Shown: positions 1-6,049, counted from the first letter of the stretch. The stretch: DNA of 8,208 nt from JAVMKJ01 sp031732875 (GCA_031732875.1 JAVMKL010000036.1:1-8208), one strand, 5' to 3'. Numbers and translations: made by a program. Notes: a model not told the origin generated them from the sequence alone.

Positions 1-833
1 AGCAGCAAACAGGCGATCGTCATCGGCCCCACCCCGCCCGGCACCGGGGTGATGGTGCCGGCCACCTCGACCGCCGATGCGAAATCGACGTCGCCCACCA
101 GCCGGCCCTTGCCATCCGGGGTAGAGATGCGGTTGATACCGACGTCGATCACCGCCGCTCCCGGTTTGATCCAGTCGCCCTCGACCATTTGCGCCTTGCC
201 GACCGCCGCGATCAAGATGTCCGCCCGCCGGCATTCCTCGGCCAAATCGCGGGTGCGGGAATGGGCGACGGTGACGGTGCAGTGTTCGCGCAACAGCAAG
301 GCTGCCATCGGTTTGCCGACGATGTTGGAACGCCCCAGCACCACCGCCCGCTTGCCGGCCAGTTCGCCGACATGATCCTTGAGCAGCATCAGACAGCCGA
401 GTGGCGTGCAGGGCACCATGCCGGTTCCACCCACCGCCAGCAAGCCGGCATTGAGCGGATGAAAGCCGTCCACGTCCTTATCGACCGCAATCGCCTCGAT
501 CACCGCCTCCGGATCGATCTGCTTCGGCAGCGGCAGTTGCACCAGGATGCCATTGACCGCTGGATCCCGGTTCAATTCGGCGATGCGCGCCAGCAGTTCG
601 GCCTGGGTCGCAGTCGCGGGCAGGCGGTGCTCGAACGAATTCATGCCGGCCTCTCGCGCCTGTAGGCCCTTGTTGCGGACGTAAATCTGGCTGGCGGGAT
701 CCTCGCCCACCAGCACCACCGCCAAGCCGGGGATGAGGTCGTGATCCGATTTGATTCGGGCGACCCGCGCGGCGATGCTGGCGCGCAAGCGGGCAGCGAA
801 TTGTTTGCCGTCGATGATGGTGGCCGTGGCCAT
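1..833 (-). CDS. folD: Bifunctional methylenetetrahydrofolate dehydrogenase / methenyltetrahydrofolate cyclohydrolase (3' end cut by window edge)
   Basis: FolD oxidises 5,10-methylene-THF to methenyl-THF with NADP+, then hydrolyses it to 10-formyl-THF, supplying one-carbon units for purine and fMet-tRNA synthesis in the cytoplasm. Translating the minus strand from the ATG at 833 gives 277 residues before the edge; the family is usually about 285-290, so only around ten residues are missing. Visible landmarks are the catalytic-domain stretch DPASQIYVRNK (Tyr51, catalytic Lys55), the ILVQLPLP signature ending at residue 103, DKDVDGFHPLN near 118-128, the Rossmann nucleotide-binding motif GRSNIVGKP from residue 167, DVGIN, and the C-terminal TPVPGGVGPMT block just before the edge. 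The start is set by a GAGGA Shine-Dalgarno five bases upstream. The gene is monocistronic on its 5' side and divergent from the marR-type gene. The reading is not in doubt. Confidence 0.97.
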   Translation of the reverse strand, partial: MATATIIDGKQFAARLRASIAARVARIKSDHDLIPGLAVVLVGEDPASQIYVRNKGLQAREAGMNSFEHRLPATATQAELLARIAELNRDPAVNGILVQLPLPKQIDPEAVIEAIAVDKDVDGFHPLNAGLLAVGGTGMVPCTPLGCLMLLKDHVGELAGKRAVVLGRSNIVGKPMAALLLREHCTVTVAHSRTRDLAEECRRADILIAAVGKAQMVEGDWIKPGAAVIDVGINRISTPDGKGRLVGDVDFASAVEVAGTITPVPGGVGPMTIACLL

Positions 834-838
834 GAGAA

Positions 839-843
839 TCCTC
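839..843 (-). promoter_or_regulatory. Ribosome binding site of folD
   Basis: The minus strand reads GAGGA five bases before the ATG at 833, a standard Shine-Dalgarno. It supports this start over internal ATGs. Confidence 0.7.
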
Positions 844-867
844 GCGATTACTGAAATCGCCATCAAT

Positions 868-876
868 ATTATATCA
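868..876 (-). promoter_or_regulatory. Extended -10 promoter of folD
   Basis: On the minus strand the sequence TGATATAAT matches the extended -10 consensus TGnTATAAT exactly. It lies 35 bases upstream of the folD ATG, which would put the transcription start near 861 and leave a leader of roughly 28 bases. There is no good -35 hexamer 16-19 bases upstream, as is usual for extended -10 promoters. It sits in the AT-rich part of the divergent intergenic region. Confidence 0.6.
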
Positions 877-966
877 ATTCCGCCAGGATTTCGGCTGACC
901 GAACCCATTGGCAGATCATCTTCGCGCAGAAATTGGAAACTTCGACGATAGCCAGGAACTTTTCTC

Positions 967-1002
967 GGTTATGATAACCAGAGTTATTATTTTATAGGTT
1001 AT
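967..1002 (+). promoter_or_regulatory. Probable operator of the MarR-type regulator, overlapping its own promoter
   Basis: A perfect 13-bp palindrome, GGTTATGATAACC, occupies 967-979 (6-bp arms around one central G). GTTAT recurs in direct orientation at 968, 983 and 998, exactly 15 bp apart, and the first and third copies are both GGTTAT. The block ends five bases before the start codon of the divergently placed regulator gene and covers the most plausible -10 hexamers. MarR proteins typically bind such short AT-centred palindromes next to their own gene and repress it, so autorepression of the efflux operon is inferred. Direct binding is not shown by sequence alone. Confidence 0.55.
985..990 (+). 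promoter_or_regulatory. Candidate -10 hexamer for the marR-emrAB operon
   Basis: TATTAT matches five of six bases of TATAAT and would place transcription start near 997, leaving a leader of only about 11 bases. No convincing -35 hexamer lies upstream (TTCTCG at 962-967 is poor). TATGAT at 970-975, inside the palindrome, is an equal 5/6 match and an alternative. Either choice lies within the proposed operator. Confidence 0.35.
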
Positions 1003-1007
1003 CAAGT

Positions 1008-1586
1008 ATGACCCCGACTTTCTCTCACTTCGAGCGCTGCATCGACACCGTCCGGGTCCAACATCCCGACATGCCCCACCAGTCGGTGGTACTCATGCGG
1101 CTCGCCCATCACGTATTTCGTACGTTGCACGAACGGTTCGACCGCTTTTTCGCCGCGCACGACCTGTCCACTTCGGCTTGGGCCGTGCTGATGATGATCT
1201 ACAGCACGCCGGAACGCGCCATCACGCCATCCGAGGCCAGCATGGCGGTAGTGCAATCGCGAACCCACATGACGCGCGTCGCCGACGATCTGGTCGCGGC
1301 GGGATTGATCGAGCGCGTACACGACGAGATCGACCGGCGCCGCGTCGTGCTGCAACTAACGGCCAGCGGAACGGATCTCGTCAAAAGGTTGCTACCAGAG
1401 ACCTGGACCGAATATCGGGCGGCGCTCGCCATCTTCTCGGCAGACGAAGCCACCGCGCTGGAAACCCTGCTACGCCGCTGGCTCGGGCACCTGGAGAGCG
1501 AAGGTCGACCGGAATGCGGGTCGGCGCCCGCACCCGAACCCATGCGCCGGCGGATCGCTTCCCGCTTCCGGAGGGAAAGCAAGTGA
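1008..1586 (+). CDS. MarR-family repressor of the MprA/EmrR type
   Basis: A 192-residue winged-helix regulator. It follows E. coli MprA (EmrR) along its length as I remember that sequence: an N-terminal dimerisation helix region with HPDMPHQSVVLMRL (residues 19-32), then the DNA-binding core with a recognition helix at about 84-98 (SRTHMTRVADDLVAAG) and the wing at 105-117 carrying the conserved DRRR (109-112) and VLQLT. EmrR-type proteins repress an adjacent emrAB pump operon and release DNA on binding lipophilic drugs or uncouplers; the gene order here matches. The last 25-30 residues (EGRPECGS... to RRESK) extend past the family's usual end at about 176 and look unstructured and basic; this tail's coding DNA also carries the next gene's ribosome binding site. 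The ATG start has only a weak AGG nearby. The stop overlaps the next start by four bases. Confidence 0.9.
   Translation: MTPTFSHFERCIDTVRVQHPDMPHQSVVLMRLAHHVFRTLHERFDRFFAAHDLSTSAWAVLMMIYSTPERAITPSEASMAVVQSRTHMTRVADDLVAAGLIERVHDEIDRRRVVLQLTASGTDLVKRLLPETWTEYRAALAIFSADEATALETLLRRWLGHLESEGRPECGSAPAPEPMRRRIASRFRRESK
1570..1575 (+). promoter_or_regulatory. Ribosome binding site of the emrA-type gene
   Basis: GGAGGG lies inside the end of the regulator gene, seven bases before a GTG codon at 1583. This strong site fixes the GTG as the adaptor's start, although its reading frame stays open for about 400 bases further upstream. Confidence 0.7.
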
Positions 1587-2854
1587 GCGCGCCTGCCCCA
1601 AATCTCAATGATCTCCCATCGGTGACGCCGAACGGCAAACGCCGTCGCGCACTGTTCCTCCTCTCTTTGTTGTTCTCGGCGGTCGCGGCCGGAGGGGGCG
1701 GTTATTGGTTCGTTCACGGGCGCTGGTACGTGACCACCGATAACGCCTATGTCGGCGGCAACGTCGTCCAGATCACCCCGCAGGTTTCCGGAACGGTCGT
1801 GAGCGTTTTGGCCGACGACACCGACTTGGTCGAGCAAGGGCAGCCGCTGGTGCGACTCGACCCCACCGATGCCCAGGTACAACTGCAACTCGCCCAGGCG
1901 AATCTGGCCGACGCGGTGCGCTCGGTGCGCGGCCTCTACGCGAACGACAGCCAATCGCAAGCCTTGATCGCGCAGCGCGCGGCCGATCTGGATCGCGCCC
2001 GCACCGAGGTCGAACGCATGGAAGCCGAGGTGCGCCGCGCCCAGGAGGAATACGCCCGGCGCAAAGCCCTGTTCCGCCAGAAATACATTGCCGACGAAAC
2101 CTTGCAGGCGGCGCGAACCGCACTGGATGCCGCCATCGCGCAACGCGACGGCGCCCGTGCGGCCGTCGAGCAGGCCCGCGCCGCGATCCGACAGGCGCGC
2201 GAGCAGCGGACCGGCACCGAGGTGCTGGTGGACAACACCTCGGTCGAAACCCACCCGCGAGTGGCGGCGGCGGCGGCGAAAGTCAAGGAAGCCTATCTGG
2301 AACTCGCTCGCGCCACCGTCGTCGCGCCGGTACGCGGTTATGTGGCCAAGCGGAACGTGCAGGTCGGTGCCCGCGTCGCGCCGGGAACGGCGCTGATGGC
2401 GGTCGTCCCGCTCGGCCAACCGTGGGTGGACGCCAACCTCAAGGAAAGCCAACTCGAAAACGTGCGCATCGGCCAGCCGGTCGAACTCTCCGCCGATCTG
2501 TACGGCGACGAGGTGAAATACACCGGCCGCGTGGTCGGGCTCGCGCCGGGCACCGGCGGCGCCTTCGCCCTGCTGCCCGCGCAGAACGCGACCGGCAATT
2601 GGATCAAGATCGTGCAGCGGGTACCGGTGCGGATCGCGCTCGATCCCGGCGCCCTGGCCCAGCACCCGCTGCGGGTCGGCCTGTCGATGCGGGTGACGGT
2701 GGACACCCACCAGCGCGACGGCGCCGTGCTGGCGACCGAGCCGAACGGTCGGGAATGGTACGCAACCCCGGTTTTCGACGCGCAAGCCGGCGAAGCCGAT
2801 GCCTTAATCGCGCGGATCATCGAGGCGAACCGGCGCGGCGGCGCCAAATCGTGA
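1583..2854 (+). CDS. emrA: EmrA-type HlyD-family periplasmic adaptor (membrane fusion protein) of a multidrug efflux pump
   Basis: 423 residues from the GTG at 1583, against about 390 in E. coli EmrA. It joins the inner-membrane antiporter to an outer-membrane channel. A short basic cytoplasmic N-terminus (KRRR at 19-22) precedes one membrane helix at about 23-44. Then come the first half of a lipoyl-like domain (TTDNAYVGGNVVQITPQVSG, then LVRLD), a long Ala/Arg/Glu/Gln-rich coiled-coil hairpin (roughly residues 95-250), the second lipoyl half (ATVVAPVRGYVAKRNVQVGARV) and a beta-barrel segment (PWVDANLKESQLENVRIGQPVEL). DNAYVGG and PWVDANLKE are typical of EmrA. The frame is open far upstream, but the helix position, GGAGGG site and GTGA overlap with the regulator decide the start. 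It is translationally coupled to its neighbours on both sides. Confidence 0.92.
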   Translation: MSAPAPNLNDLPSVTPNGKRRRALFLLSLLFSAVAAGGGGYWFVHGRWYVTTDNAYVGGNVVQITPQVSGTVVSVLADDTDLVEQGQPLVRLDPTDAQVQLQLAQANLADAVRSVRGLYANDSQSQALIAQRAADLDRARTEVERMEAEVRRAQEEYARRKALFRQKYIADETLQAARTALDAAIAQRDGARAAVEQARAAIRQAREQRTGTEVLVDNTSVETHPRVAAAAAKVKEAYLELARATVVAPVRGYVAKRNVQVGARVAPGTALMAVVPLGQPWVDANLKESQLENVRIGQPVELSADLYGDEVKYTGRVVGLAPGTGGAFALLPAQNATGNWIKIVQRVPVRIALDPGALAQHPLRVGLSMRVTVDTHQRDGAVLATEPNGREWYATPVFDAQAGEADALIARIIEANRRGGAKS

Positions 2855-4401
2855 AACCGGCATCCATATCCACCCCCCCGCCATCGCCCACCATGCGGGG
2901 CGGGATGTTGGCGCTGGCGACGTTCGCGCTGGGCTTGGGCTCGTTCATGAACATCCTCGATCTGACCATCACCAACGTGTCGGTGCCGAGCATCGCCGGC
3001 GACTTGGGCGTGAGCTTCACCCAGGGAACCTGGGCGATCACCTCTTATGCGGTGGCCGAAGCCATCATGCTGCCCTTGACCGGCTGGCTGGCGCAGCGGT
3101 TTGGGGCGGTGCGGATGTTCCTGAGTTCGACGCTGCTGTTCACGCTGGCCTCGGCGCTGTGCGGATTCGCCTTCACCTTTCCGATGCTGCTCGCCTCCCG
3201 GGTGCTGCAAGGCGTGGTGGGCGCTTCGATGATTCCGCTGTCGCAAACCCTGCTGACCAGCGTTTATCCGCCGCAGCGGCGCGGCCTCGCGCTCGGGCTG
3301 TGGTCGATGACGACGATCCTCGGCCCCATCGCCGGTCCCCTGGCAGGCGGTTGGCTGACCGAAAACCTGTCCTGGCACTGGATCTTCCTGATCAACCTGC
3401 CGGTGGGCATCATCGTGGCCGTTTTGGTCGCTGCGCTGTTTCGCGGCCGCGAAACGCCGCGCCGCCGCCTGCCGGTCGATTTCGTCGGACTCGGCCTGCT
3501 GGTGCTCGGGATCGGTGCGTTGCAAATCCTGCTCGACAAAGGCAACGAGCTCGACTGGTTCGGTTCGTCGTTCATCGTCGGCCTCGCCTTCCTCTCGGTC
3601 GTCGCGCTGGCTTTCTTCGTCGCCTGGGAACTGACCGACGCCCATCCGGTGGTCGATCTGCGCCTGTTCGGGCGGCGCAATTTCGCGATTGGCGTGACCT
3701 GCCTGATGCTGGGCGCGGTCGCTTTCTTCGGCACGGTGGTGGTGTTGCCGCTCTGGCTGCAAAGCTACCAGGGCTACACCCCGCTCTGGGCCGGCAAGGT
3801 GGTCGCGTTCGGTGGCGTGCTGGCGCTCCTGCTCGGTCCCGTGGTCGGCGCCAACATCCACCGCATCGACGCTCGCGCGGTCGCCACCTTCGGCTTCAGC
3901 GTGTTCGCCCTGGTGGCGTTCTGGAGCGCGCGTTTCACGCCGGATGTCGATTTCTGGACGCTGGCGCTGACGCGGCTGGCCATGGGCGTGGGCATCAGTT
4001 GTTTCTTCCTGCCCCTGATCACGATCAATCTGTCGGGGCTCGCGCCGAATCAGATCGCCGCCGCCAGCGGCTTGCAGAACTTCATGCGCAATCTCGGCTC
4101 CAGCTTCGGCACGGCGATCATGACCTCGCTGTGGGATCACAAGGGCATCGAGCACCACGCCCGGCTGGTCGAGCACGTCACCGCCTACAATCCGCTGGCG
4201 ATGCGCTATCTCGACCAATTGCAAGCGACCGGTCTGACCCCCGACCAAGCCTTGGCGCAACTTGACCGCACCCTCACCACCCAAGCGTATCTGCTGTCCA
4301 CCGACGCCGTGCTTTGCATCAGCGGTATGCTGATGATCAGCCTGATCGGTCTGATCTGGTGGGCGAAACCGCCGTTCACCGTGCGCGCCGTGGCGGATTG
4401 A
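2851..4401 (+). CDS. emrB: EmrB-type MFS multidrug:H+ antiporter (DHA2, 14 transmembrane segments)
   Basis: 516 residues from the GTG at 2851, close to E. coli EmrB (about 512). It exports hydrophobic toxic compounds across the inner membrane in exchange for protons, working with the EmrA-type adaptor and a TolC-like channel. Family marks are LDLTITNVSVP in helix 1 (residues 36-46), the loop 2-3 motif GWLAQRFGAVRMF (78-90), and the antiporter motif C region GPIAGPLAGGWL (158-169) followed by WHWIFLINLPVG (175-186). The protein is hydrophobic throughout, consistent with 14 helices. The GTG overlaps the adaptor stop as GTGA; ATG at 2893 (residue 15) is an alternative, but neither has a clear Shine-Dalgarno and coupling favours the GTG. 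The true C-terminus is KPPFTVRAVAD; the same end is copied after the N gap as an assembly effect. Confidence 0.93.
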   Translation: MKPASISTPPPSPTMRGGMLALATFALGLGSFMNILDLTITNVSVPSIAGDLGVSFTQGTWAITSYAVAEAIMLPLTGWLAQRFGAVRMFLSSTLLFTLASALCGFAFTFPMLLASRVLQGVVGASMIPLSQTLLTSVYPPQRRGLALGLWSMTTILGPIAGPLAGGWLTENLSWHWIFLINLPVGIIVAVLVAALFRGRETPRRRLPVDFVGLGLLVLGIGALQILLDKGNELDWFGSSFIVGLAFLSVVALAFFVAWELTDAHPVVDLRLFGRRNFAIGVTCLMLGAVAFFGTVVVLPLWLQSYQGYTPLWAGKVVAFGGVLALLLGPVVGANIHRIDARAVATFGFSVFALVAFWSARFTPDVDFWTLALTRLAMGVGISCFFLPLITINLSGLAPNQIAAASGLQNFMRNLGSSFGTAIMTSLWDHKGIEHHARLVEHVTAYNPLAMRYLDQLQATGLTPDQALAQLDRTLTTQAYLLSTDAVLCISGMLMISLIGLIWWAKPPFTVRAVAD

Positions 4402-4419
4402 CGCGCGGCGAGGGATTAA
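4365..4419 (+). repeat. 55-bp contig-end overlap, left copy
   Basis: These 55 bases (the last 12 emrB codons including the stop, plus 18 bases) run directly into the N gap and are identical to 4520-4574. The exact match ending and beginning at the gap marks overlapping contig ends rather than a biological duplication. Confidence 0.85.
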
Positions 4420-4519
4420 NNNNNNNNNNNNNNNNNNNNNNNNNNNNNNNNNNNNNNNNNNNNNNNNNNNNNNNNNNNNNNNNNNNNNNNNNNNNNNNNN
4501 NNNNNNNNNNNNNNNNNNN
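4420..4519. other. Assembly gap of 100 Ns
   Basis: Exactly 100 undetermined bases, a conventional filler for a gap of unknown size. Any frame read through it is meaningless. The identical 55-bp flanks suggest the contigs overlap and the true distance may be zero or negative. Confidence 0.98.
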
Positions 4520-4574
4520 GAAACCGCCGTTCACCGTGCGCGCCGTGGCGGATTGACGCGCGGCGAGGGATTAA
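4520..4574 (+). repeat. 55-bp contig-end overlap, right copy
   Basis: Identical to 4365-4419. It encodes the tail KPPFTVRAVAD plus stop of the EmrB-type protein without the rest of that gene. It should not be annotated as a second gene or pseudogene unless the gap is shown to hold real sequence. Confidence 0.85.
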
Positions 4575-4597
4575 TGCTATTTCCGAATGGATATCGA

Positions 4598-4617
4598 GCT
4601 TTTGGTGGCTTTTGGTA
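4598..4617 (+). repeat. Two-copy 10-bp tandem repeat
   Basis: GCTTTTGGTG is followed immediately by GCTTTTGGTA, nine of ten bases alike. It stands at the left edge of the inverted repeat and may be a trace of slippage or of a target-site duplication. Confidence 0.5.
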
Positions 4618-4695
4618 GATTGGGTGAACGTCGTGAAGCCCAACATCCCGACCTGTTGTTGGCAACGCTACGCTTTTGCCCAACCCACGCCCTAC
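4615..4695. repeat. Imperfect inverted repeat of the dispersed intergenic kind
   Basis: The left arm at 4615-4644 (GTAGATTGGGTGAAC, then GAAGCCCAAC) pairs imperfectly with the right arm at 4658-4695 (GTTGGCAACGC, then GCCCAACC and CCCTAC). The reverse complement of the right arm also begins GTAG, contains TTGGGC and ends CCAAC. It has no coding potential of its own; short frames across it in both strands are low-complexity. Repeats of this GTTGGG/CCCAAC hairpin style occur in many copies in a range of bacterial genomes, as I recall. Its presence beside the gap may help explain why assembly broke here. No T-run follows it, so a terminator role is doubtful. Confidence 0.55.
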
Positions 4696-4723
4696 GCCAA
4701 AGGGCATAAAACCCATATGGAAT

Positions 4724-4732
4724 TGGTATAAA
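4724..4732 (+). promoter_or_regulatory. Candidate extended -10 promoter for the acyltransferase gene
   Basis: TGGTATAAA matches TGnTATAAT in all but the last base and lies 95 bases before the ATG at 4828. This would start transcription near 4739 and give a leader of about 90 bases. There is no clear -35 hexamer. It sits just downstream of the inverted repeat, in an AT-rich patch of otherwise GC-rich DNA. Confidence 0.4.
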
Positions 4733-4810
4733 CCGCTCCGCCGCCGATTCACGTACCCTTGCCTTGCCGGTCACTTCCCCGTATCTTTGCGCGTCCCTTT
4801 CGCCACCCCC

Positions 4811-4817
4811 AAGGAGG
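4811..4817 (+). promoter_or_regulatory. Ribosome binding site of the acyltransferase gene
   Basis: AAGGAGG, a near-perfect anti-16S match, ends ten bases before the ATG at 4828. It selects that start over the in-frame codon at 4759, whose product would begin with residues unlike any acyltransferase. Confidence 0.75.
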
Positions 4818-4827
4818 AACGCCAGTC

Positions 4828-5808
4828 ATGTCGAGTCAGGACCAACAGATCATGTTCGTTTTCCCCGGACAAGGCTCCCAATACGTCGGCATGGGTAGCG
4901 ATCTCCTCCGGGATTTTCCAGTCGCTCGGCGGTCCTACGAGCAAGCCAGCGACATTCTGGGCTACGACCTCGTCAAGCTCTGCCTGGAAGGGCCGGAAGA
5001 GAATCTGAGGCTCACCCGCCACACCCAGCCGGCCCTGCTCACCCACTCGCTGGCCTGCCTGGCGATATTCCGCGAGCTGACCGATGATCGCATACAACCG
5101 GTTCTGACCGCCGGCCACAGCCTGGGCGAATACTGCGCTTTGGTCGCTGCCGGCGCGCTGAGCTTCGAAACCGCGCTGCGTTTGGTGCAAAAGCGTGGTG
5201 AATACATGGGCACTTACGGCGCCGGGGAAATGCTGGCCTTCCCGCTGCACCTCGACAACATCCAGCCGCTGGCGGAAAAACACTACTGCGTCATCTCCGC
5301 CCGCAATCTGCCCGACCAGACCGTGGTTGGCGGTCTTGCCGAAGACCTCGACCGGCTCACGGAGGAGGCCCACGCGCACTTCCCGCGCAAACGGCCGACC
5401 CGGCTCAAGACCGAGGGCGCCTTTCACACCTTTTACATGATCACCGCCGCCTTGCACTTCCGGGCGATACTGGATGCCGCCGAGTTCAATACCCCGACCG
5501 TCCGCGTGCTCTCCAACTGCAGCGGCACGCATCACGATCCAGATCCCGCCGCCATCAAGACTCGATTGTTTTTCCAACTGTTTCACCCGGTCAACTGGAT
5601 CGACAACCTGAACGCCGCTTTCCACGACGGCATCAATACCATCATCGAATTCGGCGGGGGTCTGGGCAGCGGTCCCGCACCCGAGGACAAGCGTCCCAAT
5701 CTGGAAGGGATGATCAAGAAAGCCCTGCGGGGTTCCGACTTCAGCGCCCACTACCACGCGGCCATCAACAGCCAGACCCTGCGGGAAACGGCGGAGGCGC
5801 TGCGATGA
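4828..5808 (+). CDS. Stand-alone acyltransferase of the malonyl-CoA:ACP transacylase (FabD) family
   Basis: 326 residues, slightly above E. coli FabD (309). The family moves malonyl or a related acyl group from CoA to the phosphopantetheine of an acyl carrier protein, through a serine ester. All catalytic landmarks are present: GQGSQ (14-18), nucleophile Ser98 in GHSLGEY (96-102), acyl-binding Arg123 in QKRGEY, catalytic His200 in GAFHTFYM, and Gln250 in QLFHPVNW. Two stretches differ from housekeeping FabD: GAGEMLAFPL (131-140), where FabD has a GxMAAVLG-type segment, and SARNLPDQTVVGG in place of the usual N-x-P-x-Q-x-V-I-A-G. No fabH, fabG, acpP or fabF lies next to it, so this may be a second, specialised acyltransferase for a polyketide-like or trans-acting system rather than the fatty-acid enzyme. 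Substrate cannot be read from sequence alone. Its stop overlaps the next ORF (ATGA). Confidence 0.85.
   Translation: MSSQDQQIMFVFPGQGSQYVGMGSDLLRDFPVARRSYEQASDILGYDLVKLCLEGPEENLRLTRHTQPALLTHSLACLAIFRELTDDRIQPVLTAGHSLGEYCALVAAGALSFETALRLVQKRGEYMGTYGAGEMLAFPLHLDNIQPLAEKHYCVISARNLPDQTVVGGLAEDLDRLTEEAHAHFPRKRPTRLKTEGAFHTFYMITAALHFRAILDAAEFNTPTVRVLSNCSGTHHDPDPAAIKTRLFFQLFHPVNWIDNLNAAFHDGINTIIEFGGGLGSGPAPEDKRPNLEGMIKKALRGSDFSAHYHAAINSQTLRETAEALR
5793..5797 (+). promoter_or_regulatory. Ribosome binding site of the 63-residue ORF
   Basis: GGAGG ends seven bases before the ATG at 5805. It lies inside the last codons of the acyltransferase gene. The ideal spacing together with the ATGA overlap is the main reason to accept the small downstream ORF. 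Confidence 0.5.
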
Positions 5809-5996
5809 GACACTATGCCGGCTCGCAAACCCAACGAACCCGGCGCGCGCTCGGCCAGGAAGCCATGAAGCGTTCCCACCGCCGCTGCGATCTGATCCGG
5901 CTTGCCTCGGATGACGAACCCGCGAAATCCGCGCCGCCCTCGGTCGACGAGTCGGAACAGACCGACGAGCGAGCAAAAACATCGCCCCATCCATGA
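5805..5996 (+). CDS. Small hypothetical protein coupled to the acyltransferase
   Basis: 63 residues of no family I recognise. The N-terminal half is basic (about residues 10-32 rich in Arg, Lys and His, e.g. MKRSHRRCDLIRLA). The C-terminal half is acidic and polar (DDEPAKSAPPSVDESEQTDE), then ends in SPHP. There is no membrane helix or signal peptide; the composition suggests a largely disordered cytoplasmic peptide. The start ATG overlaps the acyltransferase stop as ATGA, with GGAGG seven bases upstream, which is the layout of a translationally coupled gene. Against it are the short length, low complexity and competing frames in the same GC-rich DNA (for example a 63-codon frame from 5902). 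It may be a real accessory peptide or a chance frame. Confidence 0.45.
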   Translation: MRHYAGSQTQRTRRALGQEAMKRSHRRCDLIRLASDDEPAKSAPPSVDESEQTDERAKTSPHP

Positions 5997-6001
5997 TCCA
6001 G

Positions 6002-6049
6002 AACCGCGAGTCACGGTTCCGGTTTCCCGTGGGACATGCTCGCGGTTTT
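6002..6049 (+). terminator. Possible weak terminator after the acyltransferase pair
   Basis: AACCGCGAG at 6002-6010 and its exact complement CTCGCGGTT at 6039-6047 can form a nine-base-pair stem with a 28-base loop, ending in TTTT. The long loop and very short T-run make it weak. A competing six-pair hairpin (GAACCG/CGGTTC, 6001-6019) uses the same left arm. Its position, six bases after the small ORF, suits transcription termination. Confidence 0.3.

Noticed and set aside
1199..2785. 528-codon minus-strand frame opposite the regulator and adaptor genes
   Set aside because: Same GC-rich shadow pattern; it crosses two well-supported plus-strand genes and has no family signature.
2338..4284. 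648-codon open frame on the minus strand opposite emrA/emrB
   Set aside because: It is antisense to two clear family members; the product is a low-complexity His/Arg/Gln/Glu-rich string typical of the reverse frame of GC-rich genes, with no recognisable motif.
4314..4556. Plus-strand frame running through the Ns and ending in KPPFTVRAVAD
   Set aside because: It exists only because the N run is read through and the emrB tail is repeated after the gap; an assembly artefact, not a gene or pseudogene.
4531..4774. Short minus-strand frames across the inverted repeat
   Set aside because: They translate the repeat and contig-end copy, have no ribosome binding site of note and no family resemblance.
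6001..6019. GAACCG/CGGTTC hairpin as a terminator
   Set aside because: Only six pairs and no following T-run; the longer 6002-6047 pairing is a slightly better, still weak, candidate.
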